From NCBI GenBank assembly GCA_947501615.1, contig CANMWK010000018.1, positions 1-64,000 of the forward strand: a stretch of 64,000 bases of DNA, written 5' to 3'. The stretch is from an uncultured Tenacibaculum sp. (GTDB taxonomy: Bacteria; Bacteroidota; Bacteroidia; Flavobacteriales; Flavobacteriaceae). Shown one piece after another: positions 34,405 through 43,976 of this stretch (the first letter of the stretch is position 1; every line of letters begins with the position of its first letter). A program made the translations under genes and the position numbers. The notes beneath the pieces were generated by a model that saw nothing but the letters and a program-made list of their open reading frames with translations, searched no databases and had not been told where the DNA came from.

Positions 34405-36702
34405 ATGAGACATTATCTTAAAAAAACAACAATAAGCACTATATCTGTTTTATTTTTTATAGGGTGTACTCACAAAAAAAACGACAACTCAATGATTGAT
34501 ATTAAAAGTGAAACCATAAAAGAAAAAGTAGATTCTTTATTATCAAAAATGACTCTTGAAGAAAAAGTAGGTCAAATGAATCAATATAATGGTTTTTGGG
34601 ATGTTACTGGCCCAGTACCTGAAGAAGGAACAGCTAAAAATAAATTCGAACATCTTAAAAAAGGATGGGTAGGATCTATGTTAAACGTGAGAGGAACTAA
34701 AAATGTAAAAGAAGTACAGAGAATAGCTGTTGAAGAAACAAGATTAGGAATACCGTTAATTATTGGTTTTGATGTTATCCACGGTTATAAAACACTAAGT
34801 CCTATACCTTTAGCCGAAGCGGCTAGTTGGGATTTAGAAGCAATAGAAAAATCAGCGAGAATTGCCGCTATAGAAGCTTCTGCTTCAGGAATAAACTGGA
34901 CTTTTGCTCCTATGGTAGATATTTCTAGAGACGCAAGATGGGGAAGAGTAATGGAAGGAGCTGGAGAAGACCCTTATTTAGGTTCTAAAATAGCCAAAGC
35001 CAGAGTTAAAGGTTTTCAAGGAGATGATCTTTCAAAAAACAACACTATCGCTGCTTGCGCTAAACATTTTGCTGCTTATGGTTTTTCTGAAGCTGGAAAA
35101 GAATACAACACAGTAGATATTGGTACATCGACATTACATAATGTTGTTCTTCCTCCATTTAAAGCTGCTGTTGATGGTAATGTAAGAACTATAATGAATT
35201 CCTTCAATGAACTAAATGGAGTTCCTGTTACTGCAAGTAAATATTTACAACGAGATATTCTGAAAGAAAAATGGAACTTTAACGGATTTGTTATATCCGA
35301 TTGGGCTTCCATCAATGAAATTATTAGTTGGGGACATGCTGAAGATAAAAGAGAAGCCGCTAAATTAGCTGCAACTGCTGGATCTGATATGGATATGGAA
35401 GGCTATGTTTATGTAAAAGAACTAGCCAAGTTAGTTAATGATGGAATTATTAAAGAAGAAATTCTAAACGACGCAGTTAGCAGAATCTTAACTGTTAAAT
35501 TTGAATTAGGTTTATTTGATGATCCTTACAGGTATTGCGATGAAGAAAACGAAAAACAAAATATTGGTAACACCTCTCATCATGACGCTGTTTTAGATGT
35601 AGCCAAAAAATCTATCGTACTACTTAAAAACGATAAAAACCTTCTTCCTCTAAAAAAAGAGGGACAAACAATTGCACTTATCGGCCCTTTAGCAGATGAA
35701 AAAAACAGTCCTTTAGGTAGCTGGAGACTTGGCTCTGATGATAACACAGCCATTTCTATTTTAGAAGGAATGCAGCAATACAAAGGTAACACACTTATTT
35801 TTGAAAAAGGTTTAGATTTAATAGAAGGAAGTACAGCTTTTACGCAACAAGTACATATTAACAATACAGATACATCTAAAATTAAAAAAGCTGTTGCTAC
35901 AGCTAAAAATGCAGATGTAGTTGTAATGGTATTAGGTGAACATGGTTTTCAAAGTGGTGAAGGTAGAAGTAGAACTGAATTAGACTTACCTGGCTTACAA
36001 CAAGAATTACTTGAACAAGTTTACAAGGTAAACCCTAACATTGTTTTAGTATTAAATAACGGAAGACCATTAACTATTGAATGGGCAGACGACAACATTC
36101 CTTCTATAGTTGAAGCATGGCAACTAGGAAGTCAATCTGGTAACGCTATCGCAAGTGTACTATACGGTGATTACAATCCAAGCGGAAAACTACCAATGAC
36201 TTTTCCAAGAAATGTTGGACAAGTACCTATTTATTATAATTACAAAAATACAGGTAGACCTAACAAAGAGGAACATGTATTTTGGTCTCACTACATCGAT
36301 TCAGAAAACACACCACTCTACCCTTTTGGCCATGGCTTAAGCTATACTACATTTGAATATAGTAACCTAAAAATACATGGTAATAAATTCAAAAAAGACG
36401 ATACAATTAAGATTACAGTAGATTTAAAAAACACTGGAAATTATAATGGAAAGGAAGTAGTTCAACTTTATATTAGAGATCTTGTGGGAAGTATTACAAG
36501 ACCTGTACGAGAACTTAAAGGGTTTGAATTAGTTGAATTAAAAAAAGGAGAAAGTACAACAATTACTTTTGAATTAACCAAAAAAGAACTTGGGTTCTTT
36601 GATAATCAAGGGAATTACATGATAGAATCAGGGAAGTTTAATGTATTTGTTGGTGGTAGTTCAATCACTAAACTTGAAGATCAATTCGAACTCATAGAAT
36701 AA
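34405..36702 (+). CDS. GH3 beta-glucosidase (BglX-like) lipoprotein, second copy
   Basis: A 765-residue secreted enzyme with lipobox FIGC (C21). It has the same domain order as the GH3 protein at 21945: WTFAPMVDISRDARWGR, CAKHFAAYGFS, the nucleophile aspartate in GFVISDWASI, IALIGPLAD, SGEGRSR (probable acid/base), LYPFGHGLSYTTFEYS and a C-terminal FnIII-like domain. The two differ clearly in sequence, so they may cut different beta-linkages. It lies downstream of an AraC gene on the plus strand and is followed by two terminator hairpins. Confidence 0.93.
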   Translation: MRHYLKKTTISTISVLFFIGCTHKKNDNSMIDIKSETIKEKVDSLLSKMTLEEKVGQMNQYNGFWDVTGPVPEEGTAKNKFEHLKKGWVGSMLNVRGTKNVKEVQRIAVEETRLGIPLIIGFDVIHGYKTLSPIPLAEAASWDLEAIEKSARIAAIEASASGINWTFAPMVDISRDARWGRVMEGAGEDPYLGSKIAKARVKGFQGDDLSKNNTIAACAKHFAAYGFSEAGKEYNTVDIGTSTLHNVVLPPFKAAVDGNVRTIMNSFNELNGVPVTASKYLQRDILKEKWNFNGFVISDWASINEIISWGHAEDKREAAKLAATAGSDMDMEGYVYVKELAKLVNDGIIKEEILNDAVSRILTVKFELGLFDDPYRYCDEENEKQNIGNTSHHDAVLDVAKKSIVLLKNDKNLLPLKKEGQTIALIGPLADEKNSPLGSWRLGSDDNTAISILEGMQQYKGNTLIFEKGLDLIEGSTAFTQQVHINNTDTSKIKKAVATAKNADVVVMVLGEHGFQSGEGRSRTELDLPGLQQELLEQVYKVNPNIVLVLNNGRPLTIEWADDNIPSIVEAWQLGSQSGNAIASVLYGDYNPSGKLPMTFPRNVGQVPIYYNYKNTGRPNKEEHVFWSHYIDSENTPLYPFGHGLSYTTFEYSNLKIHGNKFKKDDTIKITVDLKNTGNYNGKEVVQLYIRDLVGSITRPVRELKGFELVELKKGESTTITFELTKKELGFFDNQGNYMIESGKFNVFVGGSSITKLEDQFELIE

Positions 36703-36747
36703 GTAAATTTAAATTAATTTGTTTTTGGCATAGTTTATGCTTAAGTT

Positions 36748-36778
36748 AAAGTACAGTACGGAAGACGTTCTGTACTTT
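36748..36778 (+). terminator. terminator after GH3 gene (first)
   Basis: A 9-bp perfect stem AAAGTACAG (36748-36756) / CTGTACTTT (36770-36778) followed by TTTCTTTTTC. It begins 45 nt after the GH3 stop. Confidence 0.6.
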
Positions 36779-36797
36779 TCTTTTTCATAGCAATTTT

Positions 36798-36826
36798 CCC
36801 ACTCATTTTTATGAGTGGGTTTTTTA
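36798..36826 (+). terminator. strong rho-independent terminator (second)
   Basis: A 9-bp perfect stem CCCACTCAT (36798-36806) / ATGAGTGGG (36811-36819), 4-nt loop and T6. With the hairpin just upstream it forms a double terminator for the GH3 transcript. Confidence 0.85.
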
Positions 36827-37034
36827 GTAAAAGCGATCAAAAACAACACACTTTTAAACACTAAAACTTATTTACAGTGTTTTTCCTCATGTTTTACCAA
36901 TTAAGTTTACCTAAATTACAGACTGAATTCCTCCCCTGCGTTCCCTTCCAACATAAACGCATTTATAAGCCTCTTTTTTGAGGCTTTCTTATGTTATAAA
37001 CTAATTATTCTCAAAAAACTTGTATTTTCATACT
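36827..37034 (+). other. intergenic with hairpin before phosphatase gene
   Basis: No gene is visible. The hairpin AAGCCTC (36967-36973) / GAGGCTT (36980-36986) with a T6 loop lies within a wider pair AACATAA (36950-36956) / TTATGTT (36989-36995). It sits about 40 nt before the phosphatase start, so it may be an additional terminator or a leader structure. Confidence 0.4.
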
Positions 37035-37529
37035 ATGAAAAAAAATATTATTTACTTAATTTTTATCCTATTTAGCTTCAACAGCAATGCTCAAGAACAA
37101 GATGACACATCTATATACTTTTTTATTCGACACGCCGAAAAAGTGTTACATATTAAAAACCCAGATTTAACTCCTAAAGGGAGAAAGAGAGCTGTAGAAT
37201 GGTCTAACATTCTTCAACACTATACTATCAACAAAGTAATATCAACCTCATACAAAAGAACAATACAAACTGCAAATCCTATTGCTAAAAAACATGGGAT
37301 ACAAACTGAAATATATGACACCAATGATTTTAGTGTTCAAGAATTTATTAAAACTACTAAAGGACAAAAGATAGTTATAGTAGGACATAGCAACACCATT
37401 CCTTCTCTAGTTAATAAATTTATTAAAGAAGACAAATACAAAAACATCGACGAAATAATTTATGGGAATTTGTATATTGTAACTATAAGTAATAACAAAG
37501 CAAGAGATATATTATTAACTATAGAATAA
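37035..37529 (+). CDS. secreted histidine phosphatase (SixA/phosphoglycerate-mutase-like)
   Basis: A 164-residue protein with a signal peptide (MKKNIIYLIFILFSFNSNAQ). The start is ATG 37035; the frame open further upstream begins with TTG. The histidine-phosphatase core is present: the RHAEK catalytic motif, the conserved arginine/threonine in SYKRTIQTA and the second histidine in VVGHSNT. It is short, like SixA. As an exported enzyme it is probably a general phosphatase; the substrate is unknown. It is unlinked by strand or spacing to the flanking loci. Confidence 0.87.
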   Translation: MKKNIIYLIFILFSFNSNAQEQDDTSIYFFIRHAEKVLHIKNPDLTPKGRKRAVEWSNILQHYTINKVISTSYKRTIQTANPIAKKHGIQTEIYDTNDFSVQEFIKTTKGQKIVIVGHSNTIPSLVNKFIKEDKYKNIDEIIYGNLYIVTISNNKARDILLTIE

Positions 37530-38143
37530 AAGCTAAGTACCAAATCAGACTTCATTTAAATCTAATCACTCTTTCTAAATTCGAAAGTACTCTAACAAAT
37601 AAATGCACTACAGCTTTATTTTTTCAATCATAGTCACTAAACCCTAAGTGTTACATTAAAAAAACACATACCAAAATAGATAACTTAATTTTCTTAACAA
37701 GTCTATTTCAATTCAAAATTTTAACACAAAAAATACAGTTCTTAAAAATATATTATACATAAAAAAAACACTAAGAAAAGTGTTAATATCCTTGTTTTTT
37801 ACTAAAAAAAAACAAATAATTTATTTTTTTAACATGAAAACCATTGTTTTTAACAACATCTTAAATGTTAATTTTTTGTTAATTTAAGTTAAAAATAGTT
37901 AATTTAGCAGTGGTTTTTTAACATATTTTAACATAGTAAAATTAATATAAAAAAGCTTTTTTGATTTTAAAAAACAGCTTGAAAACACTATAAAACCTAT
38001 TGCAACATAGTTGCTATAAATTATTATTTTTCACACTCTTTAGAGTTGAATTTGAATATTGAACTAGCTCTACTTGATTTTTTTTTCTTCACATAATCTC
38101 TAAATTTGATCCGTCAAAAAAAATTTAATTAACCCTTCAAATC
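37530..38143. other. AT-rich intergenic stretch upstream of protease
   Basis: About 610 bp with long A/T runs and no supportable gene. It is presumably the long 5' region of the protease gene, but no consensus promoter could be chosen with confidence. Confidence 0.5.
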
Positions 38144-39421
38144 ATGAAAAATTTCAAAAAATTTTCATTAGGTGCATTGATGGTATCTGCACTTTTAATC
38201 ACTTCATGTCAGAACGACGAAGCAGCTGACAACAATTTACAACCAACAATTGAAGCTACTGGTAACCAAGGAAATGTGATCCCTGGTAAATACATAGTTG
38301 TTTTTAAAGAAACCTCAGTAGCTCCTGCTTTTAAAATATTATCAAGGACAGCTTTTACAGACAGAGGTTTAAAAGCTAAATCTGTTGATAACATTTCTGA
38401 AAGATCTATTTCTAAGATGAATTCTATTTTAGATGATAATGGAATAGACAAAGCTAATGTGACGGATTACTACACTACAAAAATTCCTGCAATGGCTATG
38501 AAATTAAACGAATTAGAATATAAGCAATTAGCTAAAGATCCTAATATCGATTTTATAGAGCACGATAGAGTAGTGAAATTAGAGGATTTCCAAATTAACA
38601 ACGTTGAATCAAACCAAATCGCTCAAAGAATGGCTCAGCAAACTCCTTGTGGTATTTCTAGAGCAGGAGGTTTTGCTAACGGAGCTGGTAAAAGCGAATG
38701 GATTTGGATTGTTGATAGTGGTATTGATTTAGATCACCCAGATTTAAATGTAGTTACTAATACAACTTATGCAAGAAATTTCTTCCCAGGATTTAGTAAT
38801 GCTAATGACTGTAATGGTCATGGTACTCACGTTGCTGGAACAGCTGCTGCAATTAACAATAACATTGGTGTTGTTGGTGTATCTGCTGGTGCTCCTGTAG
38901 TTCCTGTTAGAGTATTCGGTTGTGGGCCTTCTAGTTCTACTTCTACTATATTAGCTGGTATTAACCACGTTGGTAGATTTGACTTACCTGGAGATGTAGT
39001 AAATTTAAGTTTAGGTGGTTTTTTTGGTTCTGGTTGTGCTACAAGAACATCTTATAGAAGTGCTATCTTAGCTTTATCTAATGGAGGTTCATTTGTATCG
39101 ATTGCTGCTGGAAATAGCGCCGCTAATACTGTAAATTATGATCCAGGATGTATTAATGGTACAAACATTTTCACAGTTGCATCAATGACTTGTAACCGTG
39201 GTTTTTCTTCTTTCTCTAACTATAACATGAATCCTGTTGATGTTATTGCTACTGGTTCTAGTGTAAGAAGTACTTATTTAAATGGTGGTTACGCTACTTT
39301 AAGTGGAACTTCTATGGCTGCTCCTCACGTTGCAGGTATTATGCATGCAAGAGGTGGTGCTCCAAGAACTTCTGGTACGGTTCGTAACAGAGGAGAAAAC
39401 TATCCTATAGCTGTTAGATAA
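38144..39421 (+). CDS. subtilisin-like (S8) serine protease lipoprotein
   Basis: A 425-residue protease with lipobox ITSC (C22). An I9-type inhibitor propeptide spans about 45-145 (GKYIVVFKE ... FIEHDRVVKL). The S8 catalytic domain has D191 in WIVDSGIDLDHPDL, H226 in NGHGTHVAGT, oxyanion N324 in AAGNS and S390 in LSGTSMAAPHVAG. It ends soon after the serine helix (RGENYPIAVR) and has no type IX secretion tail, so it stays anchored or is released after maturation. It is proteinase-K-like in order. It is a monocistronic gene with its own terminator. Confidence 0.94.
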   Translation: MKNFKKFSLGALMVSALLITSCQNDEAADNNLQPTIEATGNQGNVIPGKYIVVFKETSVAPAFKILSRTAFTDRGLKAKSVDNISERSISKMNSILDDNGIDKANVTDYYTTKIPAMAMKLNELEYKQLAKDPNIDFIEHDRVVKLEDFQINNVESNQIAQRMAQQTPCGISRAGGFANGAGKSEWIWIVDSGIDLDHPDLNVVTNTTYARNFFPGFSNANDCNGHGTHVAGTAAAINNNIGVVGVSAGAPVVPVRVFGCGPSSSTSTILAGINHVGRFDLPGDVVNLSLGGFFGSGCATRTSYRSAILALSNGGSFVSIAAGNSAANTVNYDPGCINGTNIFTVASMTCNRGFSSFSNYNMNPVDVIATGSSVRSTYLNGGYATLSGTSMAAPHVAGIMHARGGAPRTSGTVRNRGENYPIAVR

Positions 39422-39461
39422 TAAGAACATATTATCAACGAAGACATAATTAAGTAATAAG

Positions 39462-39492
39462 CCACTTGTATTAATTTACAAGTGGTTTTTTT
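39462..39492 (+). terminator. terminator of protease gene
   Basis: A 9-bp perfect stem CCACTTGTA (39462-39470) / TACAAGTGG (39477-39485) with a 6-nt loop and T7. Confidence 0.88.
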
Positions 39493-39870
39493 ATGGACAA
39501 AAAAAATAAAAATTAGGAGATAAGGTTTTAATTACAAAGCACCTACATAATTCTTTACAGTGATTTAGAACACTATTCATAACGGTGAGAAATGTAAAAA
39601 ATTTCCTGTGAATTAACTCATTATTTATGTAATAGTAACAATTTAAAATACTCTACAACTTTTAACGTGAGTTTGACTTTATAAAAAAATAACAAACTAA
39701 AAATAAAACACTTAAAAGCAACACCACTAATAAATGTTACTTCGGACTCAATCGAGAAGTAGTTTTTACTAATAATAATGTGCAGTCTCGACTTAACAAA
39801 CACTTGATTTTCATAATGATTTATACAGAACTCACGTCTTTTCTTAATAACACATCTCTGTTATAACAAC
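39493..39870. other. intergenic stretch between convergent units
   Basis: About 380 bp. A 60-codon open frame on the minus strand (39621-39803) has no recognisable motif, homology or start context and is not called. Nothing else is seen. Confidence 0.4.
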
Positions 39871-39900
39871 AAAAGCCTTACTAAAATTAGTAAGGCTTTT
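39871..39900. terminator. bidirectional terminator after GH-A operon
   Basis: A 12-bp perfect stem AAAAGCCTTACT (39871-39882) / AGTAAGGCTTTT (39889-39900) with a 6-nt loop and A/T runs on both sides. On the minus strand it ends the five-gene galactan operon 37 nt beyond the last stop. Confidence 0.88.
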
Positions 39901-39936
39901 AAAACTTATGTCATGATATTTATTCTTAAATTAAAA

Positions 39937-42342
39937 TTATTTTATACGAAGAAGCAAAACCCCTTTAGATTTTAGAGTAAACTCTTTTTCTATTGGCACG
40001 TTGTTTAACATATTAATAACTTCTGTTGCATTACCTTCTTTTGAAACTAGTTTTAAGTTAGCTGTATTTTTCCCTAAATTGACTATTGTCATTACATCCC
40101 CTTCTCCTTTAGGGTTCTTTACAACTTTCCACACACAACCCTTCCATTTAGTTTTGTTTGTTTCTATTAAACTAATTTTCTTCTCTTCTTTAATTTGAGA
40201 AATAACCAATTCTTTGAATTTAAGCAGATCTGTATCTTTAGCATATATTAAGGTTCCCTTACTTGCTAATAGTTTTGCCGAACGTTTTTGTCCATATTCA
40301 TTTTTAGTCAGACTTTCTTTGGTATCTATAACAACTACTCCACCTTCATCAAGATAACTTTGTAGGGCTTTAAATTCATTATCTGTAACATATGCAGTTT
40401 TATAAACAACTATCACATCCCAATTGCTATGATCTTGTTTATTAATAATTTTCTCTGTAGCAAAACCAATATTGAAACCTTCGAAATACAATGACTCATA
40501 CAACTTCGATTGTTCCGTCATATGATGACTCTTATTAATTGCAGAAGTTTCTGAATGAAAAATTCTTAATGGTCTTCTTTGATCTCTAAGAGCTAAAATT
40601 TCTTCAGAAAAACTATTTAAATCATACATTACTTGAGAAACTTCATTTACAACATGAGGTTGCATATTTGCTGAACCTGCATAAGAACCAGCTAAAGCTG
40701 GGTCAAAGAAATTCAACTCTCCTTCTAATCGATCTTCTGGAGACCCATCTGCATCCCTAGCCCAAAACCAAGACATACTAGCATCCATTCCATGCAAGGT
40801 AGCTAACCAAAAACTACTTCTTACATAATCGACATCTGTATCTAACTCTCTAAACCCTGAAGTTGATAAAAAATGACCTTCTGAGTTAATGTGAAGTTTA
40901 TTAGGAGAAACTGATTCTTGAAAATCATAAGAATGTGCCAACTCATTCCAGTAAAAAGCATATCTTTTTTCCCATTTTTCTGGTTGTTTTGCTCTATAAT
41001 TTCTTCCTCCAGTAATTTTAGCATCATCTCCAATCATGGATGTTAACTCTGTTAATGCTTCATAATCGATTCCATGCGAACGATGATCTCCAATGAACAT
41101 TTTTGCCATAATTTTAATATGTGTGTCAGCATCCGGATTAACAGAACGTAATTCGTTTTGTAAAAAAGTAAACCATTCAACACCTCTATCCATATTATAA
41201 CGACACCAATCGTACCAAAGCGGTGTGCCTCGTTGTGCTGGATCCATAGGAATTTCAATCATTACCTCTTTAAAATTCTCATAATTACTATTCCAGTTTT
41301 TATTTAAAGTTTTTAGGTTACCGTCATATTTTTTTTCTAACCAAACTCTGAATTTGTTTAATGTATACGATGAAATTGAATTCATCTCTAAATACTTTTG
41401 AGTCCAGTGCCCTTTTTCTGAAAACCAATGTGGTTCATTAGATAAGATATATCCTAAATCTGTAACCTTTTTTCCTTTAGTTATTTCTCCTGTTTTTTTA
41501 ATGACTTTACTCCAAACATCTCTCAGTAAAGGATTATCAATATCAAAACCAGTAAACAACGATCTACCTTTTTCTATTTCGGGTTCTTTCTTTTTCATCC
41601 AATCAGGAACTCCCATGTTCCAAAGTAACAAAAACCCAATATTCGTATCAGGAACTTCTGTGATATAACTTAATAATGTTTCATCAAAAGTGCCATCTTC
41701 ATGTAGCATGTATGGATTACTAGGCCTGTCTTTATTGACATCATATAAATGACTTCCTGTATGATATATAGCTCCTAAATGATCATTATAGATACTGCTA
41801 TCTGTTAAAGGAGCTCCGACTGTTTTTGAAAAATAGTCGTGAAGAAAAACAGGTCTCCCATTATTTACTAATTTATTTTTCTCTACAACAATGTTATCCC
41901 AAGCAACTTTTTGTGTTGGTTTTCTTGACACCTTACCGCTTAGTATATCTTCTAGATCTTGAATTCCTTTATCTAAAATTTCAATAACTTTTTTCCTTTC
42001 AAAATCAGGTAGTTCTTTGGCTAATTTTTCTTTATCTGCTTCATATTTTTGATAATAACCAAAAAGCTTTTCCACAGCATCATTGTTCTTTTCGTCCCAA
42101 TCTGCAAATTTTAAAAACTCTTTAGAAAACCATAATACAGTTTCTTCTCTAGCTACATCAATAGATTTACCTTTTGCTTTTTGCATTAAGCTTTGTAAAT
42201 TTTCTATCTTATTTAAAGCTTCTTTATGTAATTTATTTTCATGATCAGTATTTGCATTAGTTGTATTACAGCTATTCACTATAGGTAATAAACAAACAAA
42301 TATTGCTATTTTAATTAATTTTATTGTGTTTGATTTCTTCAT
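39937..42342 (-). CDS. clan GH-A glycoside hydrolase (GH42-like) lipoprotein
   Basis: An 801-residue secreted protein, lipobox VNSC (C25). After a helical N-terminal region (30-140), a TIM-barrel domain carries the clan GH-A acid/base signature YILSNEPHWF and a probable nucleophile glutamate in LHINSEGHF. A domain like the beta-galactosidase trimerisation/class-I GATase fold follows (IVVYKTAYVTDNEF, GGVVVIDTKESL), then a small C-terminal beta domain ending GVLLLRIK. This order is GH42-like; GH167, GH50 and GH86 are other clan A families of red-algal galactans. In this locus an exo-acting beta-galactosidase or neocarrabiose-releasing enzyme is plausible, but the family must be checked. Confidence 0.7.
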   Translation of the reverse strand: MKKSNTIKLIKIAIFVCLLPIVNSCNTTNANTDHENKLHKEALNKIENLQSLMQKAKGKSIDVAREETVLWFSKEFLKFADWDEKNNDAVEKLFGYYQKYEADKEKLAKELPDFERKKVIEILDKGIQDLEDILSGKVSRKPTQKVAWDNIVVEKNKLVNNGRPVFLHDYFSKTVGAPLTDSSIYNDHLGAIYHTGSHLYDVNKDRPSNPYMLHEDGTFDETLLSYITEVPDTNIGFLLLWNMGVPDWMKKKEPEIEKGRSLFTGFDIDNPLLRDVWSKVIKKTGEITKGKKVTDLGYILSNEPHWFSEKGHWTQKYLEMNSISSYTLNKFRVWLEKKYDGNLKTLNKNWNSNYENFKEVMIEIPMDPAQRGTPLWYDWCRYNMDRGVEWFTFLQNELRSVNPDADTHIKIMAKMFIGDHRSHGIDYEALTELTSMIGDDAKITGGRNYRAKQPEKWEKRYAFYWNELAHSYDFQESVSPNKLHINSEGHFLSTSGFRELDTDVDYVRSSFWLATLHGMDASMSWFWARDADGSPEDRLEGELNFFDPALAGSYAGSANMQPHVVNEVSQVMYDLNSFSEEILALRDQRRPLRIFHSETSAINKSHHMTEQSKLYESLYFEGFNIGFATEKIINKQDHSNWDVIVVYKTAYVTDNEFKALQSYLDEGGVVVIDTKESLTKNEYGQKRSAKLLASKGTLIYAKDTDLLKFKELVISQIKEEKKISLIETNKTKWKGCVWKVVKNPKGEGDVMTIVNLGKNTANLKLVSKEGNATEVINMLNNVPIEKEFTLKSKGVLLLRIK

Positions 42343-42401
42343 GATTAATAATTCTTTTATTCATTTGGTATGGATCTCAATTGTAAAACTTACAACAGCT
42401 A

Positions 42402-43973
42402 TTAGCTTTCTGAATGCTTCATTAATTTTTGAATTTCTTCTATTGATAGGTTTTTAGTTTCTGGTAAAAACCTATATAGTATTACTAAACCTATAGTAAC
42501 AATACTTGCATAAAAAATAAAAATAGTACTCGCTCCCATATTAGCTAGTTGCCATGGAAAAAAGAATTGTATTAATGCACTTACCGTACTTGAAATTAAT
42601 GCAAACAAAGGAATAGCAACTCCTCGTAAAGAGATGGGAAAAATCTCGGAGAGTAGAACCCACATTATTGGTCCTATCGAAAAATTAAATGCCGCATTGA
42701 AACTTAATATGGCTATTAAAATTAAAATTGCATTGATTTTTATAGACTCTTTTATTATTCTACTAGAATTATCTCTTGCAGATTCGGAACCTAAAACATC
42801 TTTTACTGCATTTTTAAACTCAGTATCACTCTTGTATTCTTTTCCTATTAAAGCATTTAATTTATTGATATTTGGAATATCACTCATAGCAACAACGGTT
42901 TCATTTGTAACTTTGTAAGTTGCTTTATTAAAACCATAAGCACACATCCCTAAACTTACGATGATCCATGCTAAACCTCCTATTACCAAAGGCCTTCTTC
43001 CTATTTTATCTATTAAACTTAATGATAATATGGTAGCAAATAATCCGATAAGACCTAACCATATAGAACTTGCTAAAGCCCCATCTGTTCCTAAACCTAA
43101 TTGTTCGAACATTGTAGCTGCATATGTCAACACCGCATTAATTCCAGTAGATTGTTGAACAATAGCTAGTGTAAGCGCAACAATGAGTACTACTTTCATC
43201 GGTTTACTGAAAATTTCAGAAAGTTGAGCGCTGGTAGATCTATTATTATCTGCATTTGTTACACTTAATTTCATTTCTTCAAGATGCTTGTCTACCTCAC
43301 TTTCCGGATAAACATTCATTAAGGTTTGCCTTGCTTCCTCTACTCTTCCTTTGTATATAAGCCAAGCTGGACTCTTGGGAATTATAAAAAGTAAAAGATA
43401 CCATAGCAATGCAGGAATAATTTCTATTCCAAGCATCCAACGCCAACCCGTTTCATTCAAATTGACTGCACTTACCCAAGCTGCTTCAGATTTCATTTGT
43501 TGTGATATCCAATAACCGATAAAATAAGCCACAGAAAATCCTATTCCGATGTTAATTTGAAGCATAGAAACCAATTTACCTCTTTGCTCTGGTGGTGCTA
43601 TTTCTCCTACATACATAGAGGCTAAAGTGATAGAACTAAAAGCTAAACCTCCTAAAAACCTAAACAAAAACAAAGTGACAAATGAATTAGCTAAAGCAGA
43701 ACCAACTGCTGAAACTATATACATTAATGCTATAATTTGTAATGTCTTTTTTCTACCATAAGCATTACTAGACCACGCTGCTAAAGGCAAGGCGATTAAA
43801 ACTCCTAAACCTGGACCAAAACCAATTGCTCCTATTTGCCATTCATTTAAATTAAATTCGGAAGTAATAAATTTAAAACCTCCTGAGATTAACGCTGCAT
43901 CTAGACCAAAAACAAAGCCTCCTAAAGCAACAATTGTAGCATAAATGAATGCATTTTTTTTATACGAATTCAT
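42402..43973 (-). CDS. sugar porter (MFS SP family)
   Basis: A 523-residue protein with 12 membrane helices and sugar-porter marks: GFVFGLDAALISGG in the first helix, YGRKK, PKSPAWLIYKGR after helix 6, QQSTGINAVLTYA in helix 7, IGRRPLVIGG, and PETKNLS at the end. A loop of about 70 residues (about 350-420) between helices 9 and 10 is larger than in E. coli XylE. It is expected to take a monosaccharide across the inner membrane; galactose or 3,6-anhydrogalactose would suit the neighbours. It starts 3 nt after the ASPIC/UnbV gene. Confidence 0.92.
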   Translation of the reverse strand: MNSYKKNAFIYATIVALGGFVFGLDAALISGGFKFITSEFNLNEWQIGAIGFGPGLGVLIALPLAAWSSNAYGRKKTLQIIALMYIVSAVGSALANSFVTLFLFRFLGGLAFSSITLASMYVGEIAPPEQRGKLVSMLQINIGIGFSVAYFIGYWISQQMKSEAAWVSAVNLNETGWRWMLGIEIIPALLWYLLLFIIPKSPAWLIYKGRVEEARQTLMNVYPESEVDKHLEEMKLSVTNADNNRSTSAQLSEIFSKPMKVVLIVALTLAIVQQSTGINAVLTYAATMFEQLGLGTDGALASSIWLGLIGLFATILSLSLIDKIGRRPLVIGGLAWIIVSLGMCAYGFNKATYKVTNETVVAMSDIPNINKLNALIGKEYKSDTEFKNAVKDVLGSESARDNSSRIIKESIKINAILILIAILSFNAAFNFSIGPIMWVLLSEIFPISLRGVAIPLFALISSTVSALIQFFFPWQLANMGASTIFIFYASIVTIGLVILYRFLPETKNLSIEEIQKLMKHSES

Positions 43974-43976
43974 AAG

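Noticed and set aside
39621..39803. 60-codon open frame on the minus strand between the protease and the GH-A operon
   Set aside because: No recognisable domain, a biased AT-driven composition and no promoter or neighbour support; probably chance.
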